The notes: generated from the letters alone by a model not told the origin. Positions 1 to 8,849 are shown, counted from the first letter of the stretch. The stretch: 64,000 nt of DNA from Natronomonas salina (GCF_013391105.1 NZ_CP058335.1:1426001-1490000); one strand, 5' to 3'. Numbers and translations are program-made.

Positions 1-1353
1 AAGCTCCGCGCGTACGTGACCTACACGTTCCTCGTCGCGGCGGTCATCTACCCGGTCGTCACCGGGCTGACGTGGGCCGGTGGCTTCGTCGCCGAACTCG
101 GCTTCCACGACTTCGCGGGCGGCATGATCGTCCACGGCGTCGGGGGCATCGCCGGCCTGACGGCCGCCTACGTCCTCGGCCCGCGCATCGGCCGGTTCAA
201 CGAGGACGGCTCGGCGAACGTCATCCCCGGTCACTCGATGACCTTCGCCGTCCTCGGGACGCTCGTGCTCTGCTTCGGCTGGTACGGGTTCAACGTCGGG
301 ACGGCCGTCCCGGTGTTCGCGGTCAACGAGGCCGGCGAGTTCGTCGGCCTCGGCGGCGGCTGGGAGGTCGTCGGACGCGTCGGACTGAACACGACCCTCG
401 GCATGGCGATGGGCGCCGTCGGCGCCGGACTCGTCGCCCTCGCCCGCACGGGCAAGGTCGACACGCTGTACGTCGCCAACGGCATGCTCGCCGGGCTCGT
501 CGGCGTGACCGGCACCGCCGACGTCATCACCCCGATGGGCGGCATCGGCCTCGGCTTCCTCGCCGGCGCCCAGCTGCCCGTCGTCTTCGAGTTCGTCGAG
601 AAGCGCCTGAAGATCGACGACGTCTGCGCGGTGTTCCCGGTCCACGGGAGCGCCGGGGTCCTGGGCGTCGTCCTCTACCCGCTGTGGTCGACGAGCGGGA
701 CCGCCATCGGCGCCGGGCTCGTCCCGGAGGGCATCCTCAGCATCGAGGCGTCGATGTTCGTCCCGCAGATCGCCGGCGCGGCGATCATCACGCTGTGGAC
801 GGTGCTCGCGACCCTCGTCGTCTGGGGGCTGTTCAAGGCCGTCGGTCAGGCCCGCGTCACCCCCGACCACGAGCGCGAGGGCCTCGACATCTCCGAGCAC
901 GGCACCGACACCTACCCCGAGTTCGGTGCCGGCGACTCGGTCGCCACCGACGGCGGGTTCACCGAGCGGAACGGCATCGTCCGCCCCGACGGCGGCCAGC
1001 CGAACGACGGCGGCATCAAGATGGTCATGGCGTTCGTCCGCCCGGACAAGCTCTCCGACATCAAGGAGGGCCTCGCCGAGGTCGGCGCCCCGTCGCTGAC
1101 GGTCACCAACGTCTCCGGCCGCGGCAGCCAGCCCGCCAAGAAGGGCCAGTGGCGCGGCGAGGAGTACAGCGTCGACCTCCACCAGAAGGTGAAGATCGAG
1201 TGCGTCGTCGCCGACATCCCGGCCGCGGACGTCGCGGAGGCCATCCGCGACTCCGGGAAGACGGGCGAGCCGGGCGACGGCAAGGTGTTCGTCATCCCGG
1301 TCGAACAGGCCTACCAGATCCGCACCGGCGAGGTCGGCACCAGCGCGGTGTGA
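1..1353 (+). CDS. amt: Ammonium transporter fused to a C-terminal P-II (GlnK-like) domain, 5' end cut off
   Basis: Membrane channel for ammonium uptake carrying its own nitrogen-status sensor domain. The frame is open from the first base, so the N-terminus lies outside the window; 450 residues are present. The first part is Amt/Rh-like, with hydrophobic helices and Amt segments such as [16 protein letters not shown] and [11 protein letters not shown] hydrophilic linker follows, then from about window codon 339 a complete P-II domain: a beta strand ([20 protein letters not shown]), a T-loop with RGEEYSVD then [10 protein letters not shown], and a C-terminal part with [11 protein letters not shown] and IRTGE. 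The tyrosine corresponds to the T-loop tyrosine of bacterial GlnB/GlnK. P-II proteins bind ATP/ADP and 2-oxoglutarate and block Amt channels; in haloarchaea glnK is usually a separate gene beside amt, so the fusion is unusual. The next gene begins one base after the stop. Confidence 0.93.
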   Translation, partial: KLRAYVTYTFLVAAVIYPVVTGLTWAGGFVAELGFHDFAGGMIVHGVGGIAGLTAAYVLGPRIGRFNEDGSANVIPGHSMTFAVLGTLVLCFGWYGFNVGTAVPVFAVNEAGEFVGLGGGWEVVGRVGLNTTLGMAMGAVGAGLVALARTGKVDTLYVANGMLAGLVGVTGTADVITPMGGIGLGFLAGAQLPVVFEFVEKRLKIDDVCAVFPVHGSAGVLGVVLYPLWSTSGTAIGAGLVPEGILSIEASMFVPQIAGAAIITLWTVLATLVVWGLFKAVGQARVTPDHEREGLDISEHGTDTYPEFGAGDSVATDGGFTERNGIVRPDGGQPNDGGIKMVMAFVRPDKLSDIKEGLAEVGAPSLTVTNVSGRGSQPAKKGQWRGEEYSVDLHQKVKIECVVADIPAADVAEAIRDSGKTGEPGDGKVFVIPVEQAYQIRTGEVGTSAV

Positions 1354-1354
1354 C

Positions 1355-1801
1355 GTGACCGAGTCGCTCGACAGGCAGATCGTCGCGGCGCTCTGTCGGG
1401 ACGGCCGCACCGACGTCCGGTCGCTCGCCGAGGGGACCGACGCGGTCGCGACGACGGTTCAGAAACACCTGCGGGCGCTCGAATCCGACGGCGTCATCGA
1501 GGGCTACGCCGCCCGGCTGGACTACGGCCGGCTCGGCTACGAGACGGCCGTCGTCGAACTGGCCGTCGAACTCGAGGCGGTCGACGACGTGGTGACGCGG
1601 CTCGGCGACCGACGCGAGTTCGTCACCGTCTACCAGACGACAGGCGAGTTCACCGTCTTCGCCGTCGGCAAGTTCGAATCCGAGGCGGCCGTCGCCGACT
1701 GCCTGCGCGATCTGCACGACGACCCCGACGTCGACTCGGTGCGGCTGAACGCGGTCTCGTCGGTCGTCCGCGAGGGCGGCTCGCCCCTCCTGGGCGACTG
1801 A
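1355..1801 (+). CDS. Lrp/AsnC-family transcriptional regulator
   Basis: 148-residue DNA-binding regulator. Residues about 5-50 form the winged helix-turn-helix (LDRQIVAALCRDGRTDVRSL, then TTVQKHLRALESDGVIEGY). The remainder is the RAM/AsnC effector domain (VVELAVELEAVDDV, FVTVYQTTGEFTVFAVGKF). The GTG start lies one base after the amt stop, so the two genes are very probably cotranscribed and translationally coupled, suggesting control by nitrogen or amino-acid status. It resembles the Lrp at 63223-63675 through the shared segment DGxIEGYAxRxxYGxLGY, so the two are probably paralogues. The effector ligand and targets cannot be read from the sequence. Confidence 0.9.
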   Translation: MTESLDRQIVAALCRDGRTDVRSLAEGTDAVATTVQKHLRALESDGVIEGYAARLDYGRLGYETAVVELAVELEAVDDVVTRLGDRREFVTVYQTTGEFTVFAVGKFESEAAVADCLRDLHDDPDVDSVRLNAVSSVVREGGSPLLGD

Positions 1802-1843
1802 CCACGCGTGCGGCCGTGGGGACGCGCGTGGGGATGCACGCCA

Positions 1844-1872
1844 GGCCGCTTCGAACGCGGCCACTTCTTTTC
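1844..1872 (+). terminator. Stem-loop followed by a pyrimidine tract, possible terminator of amt-lrp
   Basis: Six-base stem GGCCGC/GCGGCC (1844-1849 and 1857-1862) with loop TTCGAAC, followed by ACTTCTTTTCT. It lies about 43 bases after the lrp stop. Archaeal termination mostly uses T-rich tracts, so the pyrimidine run matters more than the stem. Confidence 0.35.
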
Positions 1873-2229
1873 TCGCGACGAAGTGAGACCATAGCAACTA
1901 CGGTACCTACGCGATGCTGCGGTGGGGCTCCGGAGACGTACTCGTCCGAGCCGAATATCGGGACATTCCACGACCGTTATAGCGAGCCTCGAGATCGCCA
2001 CACGAGCGGTGCAGTCGCGTGGGATGAATGCGAAACGTCGTCAGTATACGACGCCCCTGTCGGCGCTCACGTACCGTTCTGGCGGCGTTCGCACGGTCTC
2101 TCAGGAGACGGGAGACGGGATGGTAGCCAGTGAGCTTCCGGTCGGTCGCCGTCGGTGCGCCGTGGCTTCGCCCTCCGTCGGCCACGGCTGGTCCGTCGGA
2201 GTTCGCCGCAGAAGTTTCCGGTCCCCGGA
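1873..2229. other. Non-coding stretch between convergent genes, nothing recognised
   Basis: Lies between the lrp terminator candidate and the 3' end of the minus-strand HalOD1 gene. The open frames here have basic, Arg/Ser-rich translations typical of antisense frames in GC-rich haloarchaeal DNA, unlike the acidic real proteins nearby. No RNA gene signature or repeat was seen. Confidence 0.5.
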
Positions 2230-2529
2230 CTACCCGTCGACGTCCGCGACGGCGGAGCGACGGCCGTCGGCCGTCGCGGCCACGTCGGCCTTCGAGACCT
2301 CGATGCGCCGGTCGCCGCTGACGGCGACCTCGAAGTCCGCGTACTCGAAGACGACGCGTCGCCCCGGGAGCTCGCGCTCCGGCCCCACCTCGAAGAACCG
2401 GTCGAGCGCGTCCGGGTCGACCACGTCGCACAGCGTGGGCAGTTCGTCGGCGTCACACTCAGCTTCGGCAGCCACCGCCTCGACCACCGCGACCGTGGCG
2501 GATGACTCACCCCAACCGTACGTTCCCAT
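2230..2529 (-). CDS. HalOD1 output-domain protein
   Basis: 99-residue protein made almost entirely of the halobacterial output domain HalOD1, a small domain common in haloarchaea and often attached to response-regulator receivers. Diagnostic segments are VVEAVAAEAECDADELPTL, VVDPDALDRFF and the strand pair VVFEYADFEVAVSGDRRIEV. There is no receiver domain, so it is a stand-alone copy whose input is unknown. It lies downstream of nirA on the same strand, but a 198-base gap containing an AT-rich inverted repeat separates it from the candidate micropeptide, so it probably has its own promoter. A role in nitrogen control is only suggested by position. Confidence 0.82.
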   Translation of the reverse strand: MGTYGWGESSATVAVVEAVAAEAECDADELPTLCDVVDPDALDRFFEVGPERELPGRRVVFEYADFEVAVSGDRRIEVSKADVAATADGRRSAVADVDG

Positions 2530-2593
2530 GGGAGAGCCCTCAGGAGGGTTCCTCTTGAGTCCTTACCTTCGTTCGACGCCCGAACTTCTAGAT

Positions 2594-2643
2594 AACTGGT
2601 AATTAATCGCTAGCCACCCCTCTGTAACAGTAATTAACCAGTT
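2594..2643 (-). promoter_or_regulatory. AT-rich inverted repeat upstream of the HalOD1 gene
   Basis: Two arms, AACTGGTAATTAAT (2594-2607) and GTAATTAACCAGTT (2630-2643), are nearly perfect inverted complements, 22 bases apart, in very AT-rich DNA compared with the surroundings. They lie 65-115 bases upstream of the HalOD1 start and downstream of nirA. Such symmetry suggests an operator for a dimeric regulator; a second half-site (GTTAAT) continues after the right arm. The binding protein is unknown. Confidence 0.4.
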
Positions 2644-2726
2644 AATACCACCTGAAACGGTCGGCGCCCCGGAATCTGTCGCCGTGAAAAGTACAGGAAG
2701 GACCGACGAGGGAATGACTGTCGTCG

Positions 2727-2795
2727 TTACTCGTCGTCGCGATCGAACAGCTCCGGCGCGGCGTCGTAGGACGCCTCCGGATCGGCGTCAGTCAT
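2727..2795 (-). CDS. Candidate 22-residue acidic micropeptide overlapping the nirA stop
   Basis: ATG at 2795 opens a 22-codon frame (MTDADPEASYDAAPELFDRD, then DE, TAA) that overlaps the end of nirA by eight bases. A strong Shine-Dalgarno match, GGAGGTG, lies seven bases before the ATG inside the nirA coding sequence, so ribosomes finishing nirA could reinitiate here. Nine of 22 residues are Asp or Glu and none is Lys, which fits a genuine haloarchaeal protein. I do not recognise it. It may be a translated small protein of the nitrite-reductase operon, or chance; conservation would decide. Confidence 0.45.
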   Translation of the reverse strand: MTDADPEASYDAAPELFDRDDE

Positions 2796-4542
2796 CGGTC
2801 GCCACCTCCCCCGCGCTCGGCGGCGACGACTCCTCCTGGGCGAAGGGGTACCAGGACTGCTTCCCGTCGGTGAGACAGGGGTCTTCGTAGCCCGCGACCT
2901 CTTCCGGTTCGGCCAGCTCGACGAGCGTCTCGTGGCCGGTGGCGTCGACCCACTCGCGGAACGTCTGGCCCTCCTCGCGGAGCGCGGCGTAGGCCTCGAC
3001 GAGGTTCTTGATCAGCCCGGGTACCTCGTCGGCGGGTACCCGCTGGCGGACCCAGTCGATGAACGCGGGCTCCTCGCCGATGCCGCCACCGACGCCGACG
3101 TCTAGCGCCTCGACCATCTCGCCGTCCTTGCGGGCGCGCATGCCCTGCAGGCCGATGTCCGCGGTCATCGCCTGGCCGCAGTCGGCCGTACAGCCGGAGT
3201 AGTGCATCTTGATGCGGTCGACGTCGTCGGGCAGGTCGACCGCCTCGCCGAGCCACCGGAGCGTCCGCGCCATCCGGGCCTTGGTCTCGGTCAGTGCCAG
3301 CGAGCAGAACTCCGTCCCGGTGCAGGCCATCGCCCCCTGGACGAACGGGTTGGGCTCGGGCCTGTAGGTGTCGAGCAGCGGCTCGTTGAGCAGGTTCGAG
3401 AGGTTGCGGTCGGGGACGTCCATGATCAGGGGGTTCTGCCGGCGGGTCAGGCGCACCTCCCCCGAGCCGTAGGCGTCGGCGAGGTCGGCGAGCTCGACGA
3501 CGTCCTCGGCCGGCATCCGCCCGACGGCCACCGAGAGCCCGACGTAGTTCCGGCCGTCCGTCTGGTCGTAGACGCCGACGTGGTCGTGGGCGCCCTGCTC
3601 GGCGGGCTTGCCGGCGTTGTAGGTGTACTCCCCGCGGAAGTCCGTGCCGGCCCGCTCCAGTTCGAACGGCAGGCGCTCGTCGAGGGCCTCGCGGATCTCG
3701 TCGGTGCCCCACTCGTCGACGAAGAACCGCGCGCGGTTCTTCGAGCGGTTCTCGCGGTTGCCCTCCTCGTGGTAGAGTTCGACGAACGCGCGGACGGTCT
3801 CCTTCGCCCGGTCGGGCCGGACGAACAGGTCGAGCGAGCGAGCGCGGCGTGGCTCGCGACCGCCGAGACCGCCGCCGACGCGCACGTTGAATCCCCTGAC
3901 CGGCTCGCCGTCGACGAGCTTGCGGGCGGGCTCCAGGCCGATGTCGTTGATCGAGTCCTGGGCGCAGCCCTGCCTGCAGCCGGTGACGGAGATGTTGAAC
4001 TTCCGGGGCATGTTGCAGAGGTCGTCGTCGCCGCGGATCTCCGCCTGGATCTCGTCGAGCAGTTCGCGGGTCTCGACGTACTCGTCGGCCTTACCGGCGA
4101 CGGGACAGCCGGAGATGTTGCGCATCGTGTCGCCGCCGGCCGACCGCGAGGAGACGCCGGCCGACTCCAGTTTCTCCCATATCTCTGGGACGTCCTCCAG
4201 TTTCAGCCAGTGGAGCTGGATCGACTGCCGGGTCGTGAAGTCGACCCAGGCGTTCCCGAACTCGGGGTTCTCGACGGGGCCCTCCGCGTAGTCGCGGGCC
4301 ACCTCGCCGATGGCACGCAACTGTCCGGGCTCGAGGACGCCGCCGCAGTTCGTCAGCCGCATCATGAAGTAGCTCTCCTGGCCGTCGCGGTGGTGGAACA
4401 GCCCCCAGAACTTGAACCGGGAGAACCACGCGGCCTTCTCGTCGTCCGGGATGGAGTCGAAGCCCCGCTCGGCGAACTCGAGGATCTTCTCGCGGACCTC
4501 GTCGCCGTAGCAGTCCTCCTTGTATCCTTCTTTCTTGTGCAC
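2788..4542 (-). CDS. nirA: Assimilatory ferredoxin-dependent nitrite reductase (NirA/NasD)
   Basis: Reduces nitrite to ammonium with six electrons from ferredoxin, using a [4Fe-4S] cluster coupled to siroheme. The 584-residue protein has the duplicated nitrite/sulfite reductase fold: two ferredoxin-like half domains (one near FFMMRL-type segment YFMMRLTNCGG, one near YVGLSVAVGRMPAEDVVELA) and the cluster-binding cysteines CTGTEFC (C407, C413) and CTADC (C451, C455). The GCRQGCAQDSIND segment is also typical. The GTG start is supported by a near-perfect Shine-Dalgarno, GGAGGTGA, a few bases upstream, unusual in a group with many leaderless messages. It lies downstream of nasA-narK-mobA as in haloarchaeal nitrate-assimilation clusters, where the homologue is called NasD. 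Sulfite reductase is the main alternative, but context favours nitrite. Confidence 0.92.
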   Translation of the reverse strand: MHKKEGYKEDCYGDEVREKILEFAERGFDSIPDDEKAAWFSRFKFWGLFHHRDGQESYFMMRLTNCGGVLEPGQLRAIGEVARDYAEGPVENPEFGNAWVDFTTRQSIQLHWLKLEDVPEIWEKLESAGVSSRSAGGDTMRNISGCPVAGKADEYVETRELLDEIQAEIRGDDDLCNMPRKFNISVTGCRQGCAQDSINDIGLEPARKLVDGEPVRGFNVRVGGGLGGREPRRARSLDLFVRPDRAKETVRAFVELYHEEGNRENRSKNRARFFVDEWGTDEIREALDERLPFELERAGTDFRGEYTYNAGKPAEQGAHDHVGVYDQTDGRNYVGLSVAVGRMPAEDVVELADLADAYGSGEVRLTRRQNPLIMDVPDRNLSNLLNEPLLDTYRPEPNPFVQGAMACTGTEFCSLALTETKARMARTLRWLGEAVDLPDDVDRIKMHYSGCTADCGQAMTADIGLQGMRARKDGEMVEALDVGVGGGIGEEPAFIDWVRQRVPADEVPGLIKNLVEAYAALREEGQTFREWVDATGHETLVELAEPEEVAGYEDPCLTDGKQSWYPFAQEESSPPSAGEVATDD

Positions 4543-4544
4543 TT

Positions 4545-4616
4545 TCAGTCACCTCCCACGCTGTCTGACTGTCCGTCTACCGATGCCGCGAATTCCTGTC
4601 CGAATGCGTCGTTCAT
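4545..4616 (-). CDS. Candidate 23-residue leader peptide before nirA
   Basis: ATG at 4616 opens a frame for MNDAFGQEFAASVDGQSDSV then GGD and TGA. The stop ends two bases before the nirA GTG, and the last codons of this ORF are the nirA Shine-Dalgarno (GGA GGT GAC TGA). Translation of the leader would therefore run across the nirA ribosome site, a geometry suited to translational coupling or attenuation. An AT-rich stretch at about 4718-4742 (TTTTATA on the minus strand) could hold the promoter, giving a leader transcript of roughly 170 bases before nirA. No family is recognised; the acidic composition fits a real protein but proves little at this length. Confidence 0.4.
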   Translation of the reverse strand: MNDAFGQEFAASVDGQSDSVGGD

Positions 4617-4779
4617 CACGGTAGAGCATACCCTCTTTTCGGCCAAAACAGTGGCTGTTGACGAGTGTCCAGATACTCTCGCTCGATGCTTCCGACCGTG
4701 GCGTATTGGAGCGGATATGTAGAATATAAGTTGTATAAAACGGCGGCTTCCCGGTCGTTCGCTGAACGAACGTCCGCGG

Positions 4780-5370
4780 TCAGAGGGCCTCGAGGGCCGC
4801 CGCGACGTCCTCGGGGGTATTGCAGTTCGTCACCGCGCGGGCGTCGGCGTCCACGCGCGCGACGTCGAGGCGGGCGAGCGCGTCTGCGAGCCGTCGTGAC
4901 CCGCAGGCCAGCGTCGTCTCGCAGGCCCGCCGCGCCGCGCCGACCCGGTAGGCCGCACCGAGCGGCGACGGGGGGCCGTCGGCGTCGACGACGGCCGCGT
5001 CGGCGGCCGGGAGCGACTGGAGCAGGGAGTCGGCCGTCGACCCGTCGAACAGCGGCATGTCGCACCCGACGACGACGGCGCGGTCGGCGGCGGCCACTCG
5101 AAATGCGGTCAGGAGCCCCGCCAGCGGGCCGCGGCCCGGGACCGGGTCGACCGCGAACCGCGGGGCGAGCCCCTCCAGGGCCGACGCGAGCGCGTCTCGC
5201 TGCTCGGCCCGGCAGCTGACGACAAGTTCGTCGCCGGGCAGGCCCTCGACGGCACGGCGGCACATCGGCTCGCCGTCGACGTCGGCCAGCGCCTTGTCAC
5301 CCTCGGGGTACCGGCGGGAGCGGCCGCCGGCGAGCAGGACGACGGCCGTCGACGGGCGGCCCTCAGTCAT
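4780..5370 (-). CDS. mobA: Molybdenum cofactor guanylyltransferase
   Basis: Transfers GMP from GTP to Mo-molybdopterin, making the bis-guanine-dinucleotide form of the cofactor used by DMSO-reductase-family enzymes such as the nitrate reductase encoded two genes upstream. The 196-residue protein has the nucleotidyltransferase signature [19 protein letters not shown] near the N-terminus, [10 protein letters not shown] in the middle, the metal-site segment [10 protein letters not shown], and the closing motif NCNTPEDV. Its start overlaps the narK stop by eight bases, so it is the last gene of a nasA-narK-mobA operon. Local placement suggests cofactor supply matched to nitrate reductase synthesis. 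In Haloferax mediterranei the corresponding position is called nasC. Confidence 0.88.
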   Translation of the reverse strand: MTEGRPSTAVVLLAGGRSRRYPEGDKALADVDGEPMCRRAVEGLPGDELVVSCRAEQRDALASALEGLAPRFAVDPVPGRGPLAGLLTAFRVAAADRAVVVGCDMPLFDGSTADSLLQSLPAADAAVVDADGPPSPLGAAYRVGAARRACETTLACGSRRLADALARLDVARVDADARAVTNCNTPEDVAAALEAL

Positions 5371-6664
5371 CCGCGCTCACCACCTCGCCGTCGGAGAACG
5401 AGACGAGCCCGTCGACGTTGGCCCGCCGGGCGACCTCCGGCCGGTAGACGTAGGCGTTCAGCAGGACGATGGGGACGACGACGACCGCGACGAGCGCGTA
5501 GCTGGCGTGGATCTGCCCCCGGCTGGCGGTCCACGAGAAGACCAGCGGGAAGGCGACGCCGCCGACGGTGCCGAACCCGCCGACGATGCCCGCGGCCGCC
5601 CCGGAGCGGTCCGGGAACATCGCGGGGAGCTGCGCGAAGATGGCGCCGGAGGTGAACCCGCAGCCGAGGCCGACGAGCGCGACGGCGCCGACGGTCAGGC
5701 CGACGTTCCCGGTCCGGCCGGCCAGCGTCAGGCCGACGAGCGCGACGAGGAGGTAGCACATGCAGACGAACGTCCACTGCTCGCGGTACCGCCCCTCGAA
5801 GACGGGGAGGAGGGCGCGCTCGCTTCGGTCGAGGCGGTCGCTGACGTAGCCGCTGATCGGCCGCAGGCAGCCCGACGACAGCGAGAACGCCGCGGCGAAG
5901 GTGCTCGCCAGCACGAGGTCGGCGCCGAAGCCCGTCCGGAAGTACGTCGGCAGCCAGCTGTTCATCGAGATCTCCATCCCGAAGCTCAGCAGGTAGCCGA
6001 ACGCCAGCGCGACCACGCCGTAGCGGGTGGCGGTGTGGGCCAGCCCCTCCAGGGTGGCACCGTCGGCGGCGGCCCGCGCTCGCTCCTCGGTGGCGGCGTC
6101 CTCGCCGAGGACGTAGTAGACGACGCCGAGCAGGGCCGCCGCGACGCCGACGTAGAAGAACGCCGCCCGCCAGCCGGCGTCGAACACCGGGCCGCGCCAC
6201 CCGGTGCCGAAGACGCGCGGGAGGACGAGCGCCCCGGCGGCCGCCCCGGCGTTGCCGAGGCCCGCGTAGATGCCCTCGGCGGTGCCGAGCTGCTCCTCGG
6301 GGAACCACTGGGAGACGTGTTGGATGCCGACGACGAAGGTGACGCCGGCCGCGGCGACGACCAGCCGGAGCGCGAAGAACGTCCGGTAGGAGTCGGCGAA
6401 CCCGCTGGCGGCGGAGGCGACGCCGACGCAGACGAGGGCGGCGGCGAACAGCCGGGTCGCGCCGTACCGGTCGGTGAGCCAGCCGGTGAGGACGCGGCCG
6501 AACGGGACGATCCAGACGGCGGCGCTGGCGAGGACGCCGAGTTCGGCCAGCGAGAGGTCGAAGGACTCGCCGATGGGACCGGTGAAGGGGGCGAAGGAGA
6601 ACCACACGAGGAAGGAGAGGTTGAAGCTCGCGGTGGCCAGCGCCAGCGTCCGCCACTTCGTCAT
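5363..6664 (-). CDS. narK: Nitrate/nitrite transporter, MFS NarK family
   Basis: Twelve-helix major facilitator that brings nitrate (and possibly exports nitrite) across the membrane. The ATG at 6664 gives 433 residues beginning [20 protein letters not shown]. Helix 2-3 loop [13 protein letters not shown] is the MFS signature; the glycine-rich nitrate signature appears twice, as [20 protein letters not shown] and [20 protein letters not shown]. The start lies five bases after the nasA stop; an in-frame GTG three codons earlier would overlap nasA instead. Position between the nitrate reductase and mobA fits the NasB/NarK porter of haloarchaeal assimilatory clusters. The length indicates the single-unit 12-helix type, not the fused 24-helix type. 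Confidence 0.92.
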   Translation of the reverse strand: MTKWRTLALATASFNLSFLVWFSFAPFTGPIGESFDLSLAELGVLASAAVWIVPFGRVLTGWLTDRYGATRLFAAALVCVGVASAASGFADSYRTFFALRLVVAAAGVTFVVGIQHVSQWFPEEQLGTAEGIYAGLGNAGAAAGALVLPRVFGTGWRGPVFDAGWRAAFFYVGVAAALLGVVYYVLGEDAATEERARAAADGATLEGLAHTATRYGVVALAFGYLLSFGMEISMNSWLPTYFRTGFGADLVLASTFAAAFSLSSGCLRPISGYVSDRLDRSERALLPVFEGRYREQWTFVCMCYLLVALVGLTLAGRTGNVGLTVGAVALVGLGCGFTSGAIFAQLPAMFPDRSGAAAGIVGGFGTVGGVAFPLVFSWTASRGQIHASYALVAVVVVPIVLLNAYVYRPEVARRANVDGLVSFSDGEVVSADD

Positions 6665-6669
6665 CCGAA

Positions 6670-8748
6670 TCACGCCGGGACCTCCTCGCGGACGCGCTCC
6701 TCGACTTCGACCGGCTCCAGGCGGACCGCACACTGCTTGAAGTTCGGCTCGCCGGTCGGGTCCCGCTGTTTCGTCGTCAGCACGTTCGTCGCCGGGTGGT
6801 GGATCGGCAGCCAGGCGACGCCCTCCGGGACCGCCGCGTCGACCGCCAGCGTGGCGGTGATGGCGCCCCGGCGGGACTCGATCTCGACGGCCTCCCCGTC
6901 GCCGACGGGGGCGCTCTCCGGGTGGACGCGGACGGTCGCCGGGTCGGGGTCGGTCGACCGCGACCGGACGCCGGTGTTGTAGCCGTCGCCTTCCCGCGCC
7001 GTGGTCAGCGTCAGCGGGTACGACTCCGAGACGGGTTCGGCGACGCCCTCGAAAGTAGCCGCCGAGAACCGGGCGCGCCCCGACGGCGTCGGGAACGACC
7101 ACCGCTCGTCACCGGTCGACGGGTCCGCGTCGGCGTCGTAGTACCGGTAGCCGGCGTGGCTCGAGGCGTCCGGCGCCGGCCACCGGACCGCGTGCTCCTC
7201 GTCGAGGCGCTCGTAGCTGATCCCCGAGCAGTCAGCGAGCGTCCCGCGGGTGAGCGCGGCGAACTCCTCGAACACCGCGGCGGGGGCCTTCGACGGGAAG
7301 AGGCCGGGCTCCAGGGCCTCGCCGACGGTCGCGATCAGGTCGAGGTCGGTCCGGACGCCCGACGGCGGGTCGGTCACCCGGCGGACCCGCGAGATGGTCC
7401 GCTCCATGTTCGTGGTCGTCCCCTCGCTCTCCCCCCAGGTCGCCGCCGGCAGGACGACGTCGGCGAGTTCGGTCGTCTCGGTGCTGAAGGCGTCCTGGAC
7501 GACGAGGAACGCCTCGTCGAGGGCCTCGCGGACGGCGGTCGCGTCCGGCATCCCAGCCGCGGGGTTCGTCGCGACGGCGTAGATCGCCTCCACCTCGTCG
7601 CCAACCGAGTCGAGCATCCCGACCGGACCGGGACCGGGGTCGTCGGGCAGCCGGTCGACCGGGACGCCCCAGGCGCTGGCGACGTCCCGGCGGGCCGTCG
7701 GGTCGTCGAAGTCGCGGTGGCCCGGCCAGGTGCCCTTCGAGGAGCAGACGCGCGTGCCCATCGAGTTGGCCTGGCCGGTCAGCGAGAACGGGCCGCTCCC
7801 GGGCCCGAGGTTGCCCGAGGCGAGACAGAGGTCGACCAGCGCGCTCGCGGTGTCGGTCCCCTGGACGTGCTGGTTGACGCCCATGCCCCAGTACAGCAGC
7901 GTCGGCGCGTCGAGGGCCGAACAGAGCAGGTCGACGTCCGCGAGGTCGACGCCGGCCTCAGCCGCGGCGTCGGCGGCGTCCGGCAGGACCGCGAGCAGGT
8001 CGTCGAACCCCTCGGTGTGGGCGTCGACGAACGCGCGGTCGACGCCGTCGTCCGCCACTAGGCGCGCGAGGACCGCCCGGGCCAGCGCGAGGTCCGTCCC
8101 GGGGTCGGGCGCGACGTGATGGTCGGCGGCGCCGGCCGTCTTCGTCTCCACCGGGTCGACGACGATCAGTTCGCTGTCGTCGTCGCCGGCGGAGTCGTGG
8201 ATCCACCGGAACATGACGGGATGGGCGACCGCGGGGTTGGCGCCCCACACGAGGTGGGTCTCCGCGTCGGGAACGTCGTCGTACGTCGGCGGCGGCGCGT
8301 CGCTGCCGAAGGCGTCGTAGTAGGCGGCGACGGCGCTGGCCATACAGAGCGTCGTGTTGGCGCCGTAGTTCCGGGTGCCGAGGGCGCCGCGGGCGAGCTT
8401 CCCGAGGGCGTAGGCGGCCTCGTTGGTCTGCTGGCCGCTGCCGAGGACGGCGACGGCGTCGGGGTCGTCCTCGGCGGCGCGCCGCAGCCCGTTGATGGCC
8501 TCGCCGAGCGCGACGTCCCACGTCGTCGGCACGAGCTCGTCGCCGCGGCGGACCATCGGCCGGGTGAGCCACTCGCCCTCGGGGTCGGTGCTCTCCCTGA
8601 TGCCGCGGCCGCAGGCCAGCCCCTCGTTCGTCGGGTGGGCGGGGTCGCCGCGCGCGACGTCGACGCCGACGCCGATGTCGACGCCGCGGTGGACGTGCCC
8701 GCAGCCGACGGCACAGCGCATGCAGGTGGTGGGGACCGGGTCGCTCAC
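6670..8748 (-). CDS. nasA: Assimilatory nitrate reductase, molybdopterin subunit
   Basis: Reduces nitrate to nitrite in the cytoplasm with a Mo-bis-MGD cofactor and one N-terminal [4Fe-4S] cluster; electrons presumably come from ferredoxin. The 692-residue protein has cluster cysteines C9, C12, C16 and C46 (CMRCAVGC ... LACGRG), the cofactor-domain segment [10 protein letters not shown] containing the likely Mo-ligand cysteine, and the C-terminal molydopterin-dinucleotide-binding region with [18 protein letters not shown] and [11 protein letters not shown]. No twin-arginine signal is present, consistent with an assimilatory enzyme. The GTG start overlaps the stop of a 34-codon ORF in a GTGA arrangement. 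It leads the nasA-narK-mobA operon. Formate dehydrogenase is an alternative by family but the neighbours strongly indicate nitrate. Confidence 0.93.
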   Translation of the reverse strand: MSDPVPTTCMRCAVGCGHVHRGVDIGVGVDVARGDPAHPTNEGLACGRGIRESTDPEGEWLTRPMVRRGDELVPTTWDVALGEAINGLRRAAEDDPDAVAVLGSGQQTNEAAYALGKLARGALGTRNYGANTTLCMASAVAAYYDAFGSDAPPPTYDDVPDAETHLVWGANPAVAHPVMFRWIHDSAGDDDSELIVVDPVETKTAGAADHHVAPDPGTDLALARAVLARLVADDGVDRAFVDAHTEGFDDLLAVLPDAADAAAEAGVDLADVDLLCSALDAPTLLYWGMGVNQHVQGTDTASALVDLCLASGNLGPGSGPFSLTGQANSMGTRVCSSKGTWPGHRDFDDPTARRDVASAWGVPVDRLPDDPGPGPVGMLDSVGDEVEAIYAVATNPAAGMPDATAVREALDEAFLVVQDAFSTETTELADVVLPAATWGESEGTTTNMERTISRVRRVTDPPSGVRTDLDLIATVGEALEPGLFPSKAPAAVFEEFAALTRGTLADCSGISYERLDEEHAVRWPAPDASSHAGYRYYDADADPSTGDERWSFPTPSGRARFSAATFEGVAEPVSESYPLTLTTAREGDGYNTGVRSRSTDPDPATVRVHPESAPVGDGEAVEIESRRGAITATLAVDAAVPEGVAWLPIHHPATNVLTTKQRDPTGEPNFKQCAVRLEPVEVEERVREEVPA

Positions 8749-8849
8749 GGCACACCCCCAGTGGTTGTAACGCTCGTCGAGTGTTTCGCCTCACAAATCG
8801 CACAGACGTATCGAAGTACCGCAGTAACCTCGTCGAATCGGATATCCAT
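8745..8849 (-). CDS. Candidate 34-residue peptide coupled to nasA, with a CxxC motif
   Basis: ATG at 8849 opens a 34-codon frame (MDIRFDEVTAVLRYVCAICE, then [14 protein letters not shown]) whose TGA overlaps the nasA GTG as GTGA. C16 and C19 form a CxxC pair followed by KH, which could bind a metal, though a second ligand pair is absent. A TATA-like TTTTGCTATG lies about 25 bases upstream of the ATG, which would make this ORF the first of a leaderless nas transcript. The overlap geometry is that of a coupled leader or small subunit. No family is recognised, and it could be a chance frame. Confidence 0.42.
   Translation of the reverse strand: MDIRFDEVTAVLRYVCAICEAKHSTSVTTTGGVP

Noticed and set aside
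3202-4722. A 506-codon frame antisense to nirA
   Set aside because: nirA has all cluster cysteines and a Shine-Dalgarno; the opposite frame has no recognisable motif and is a third-position GC artefact.
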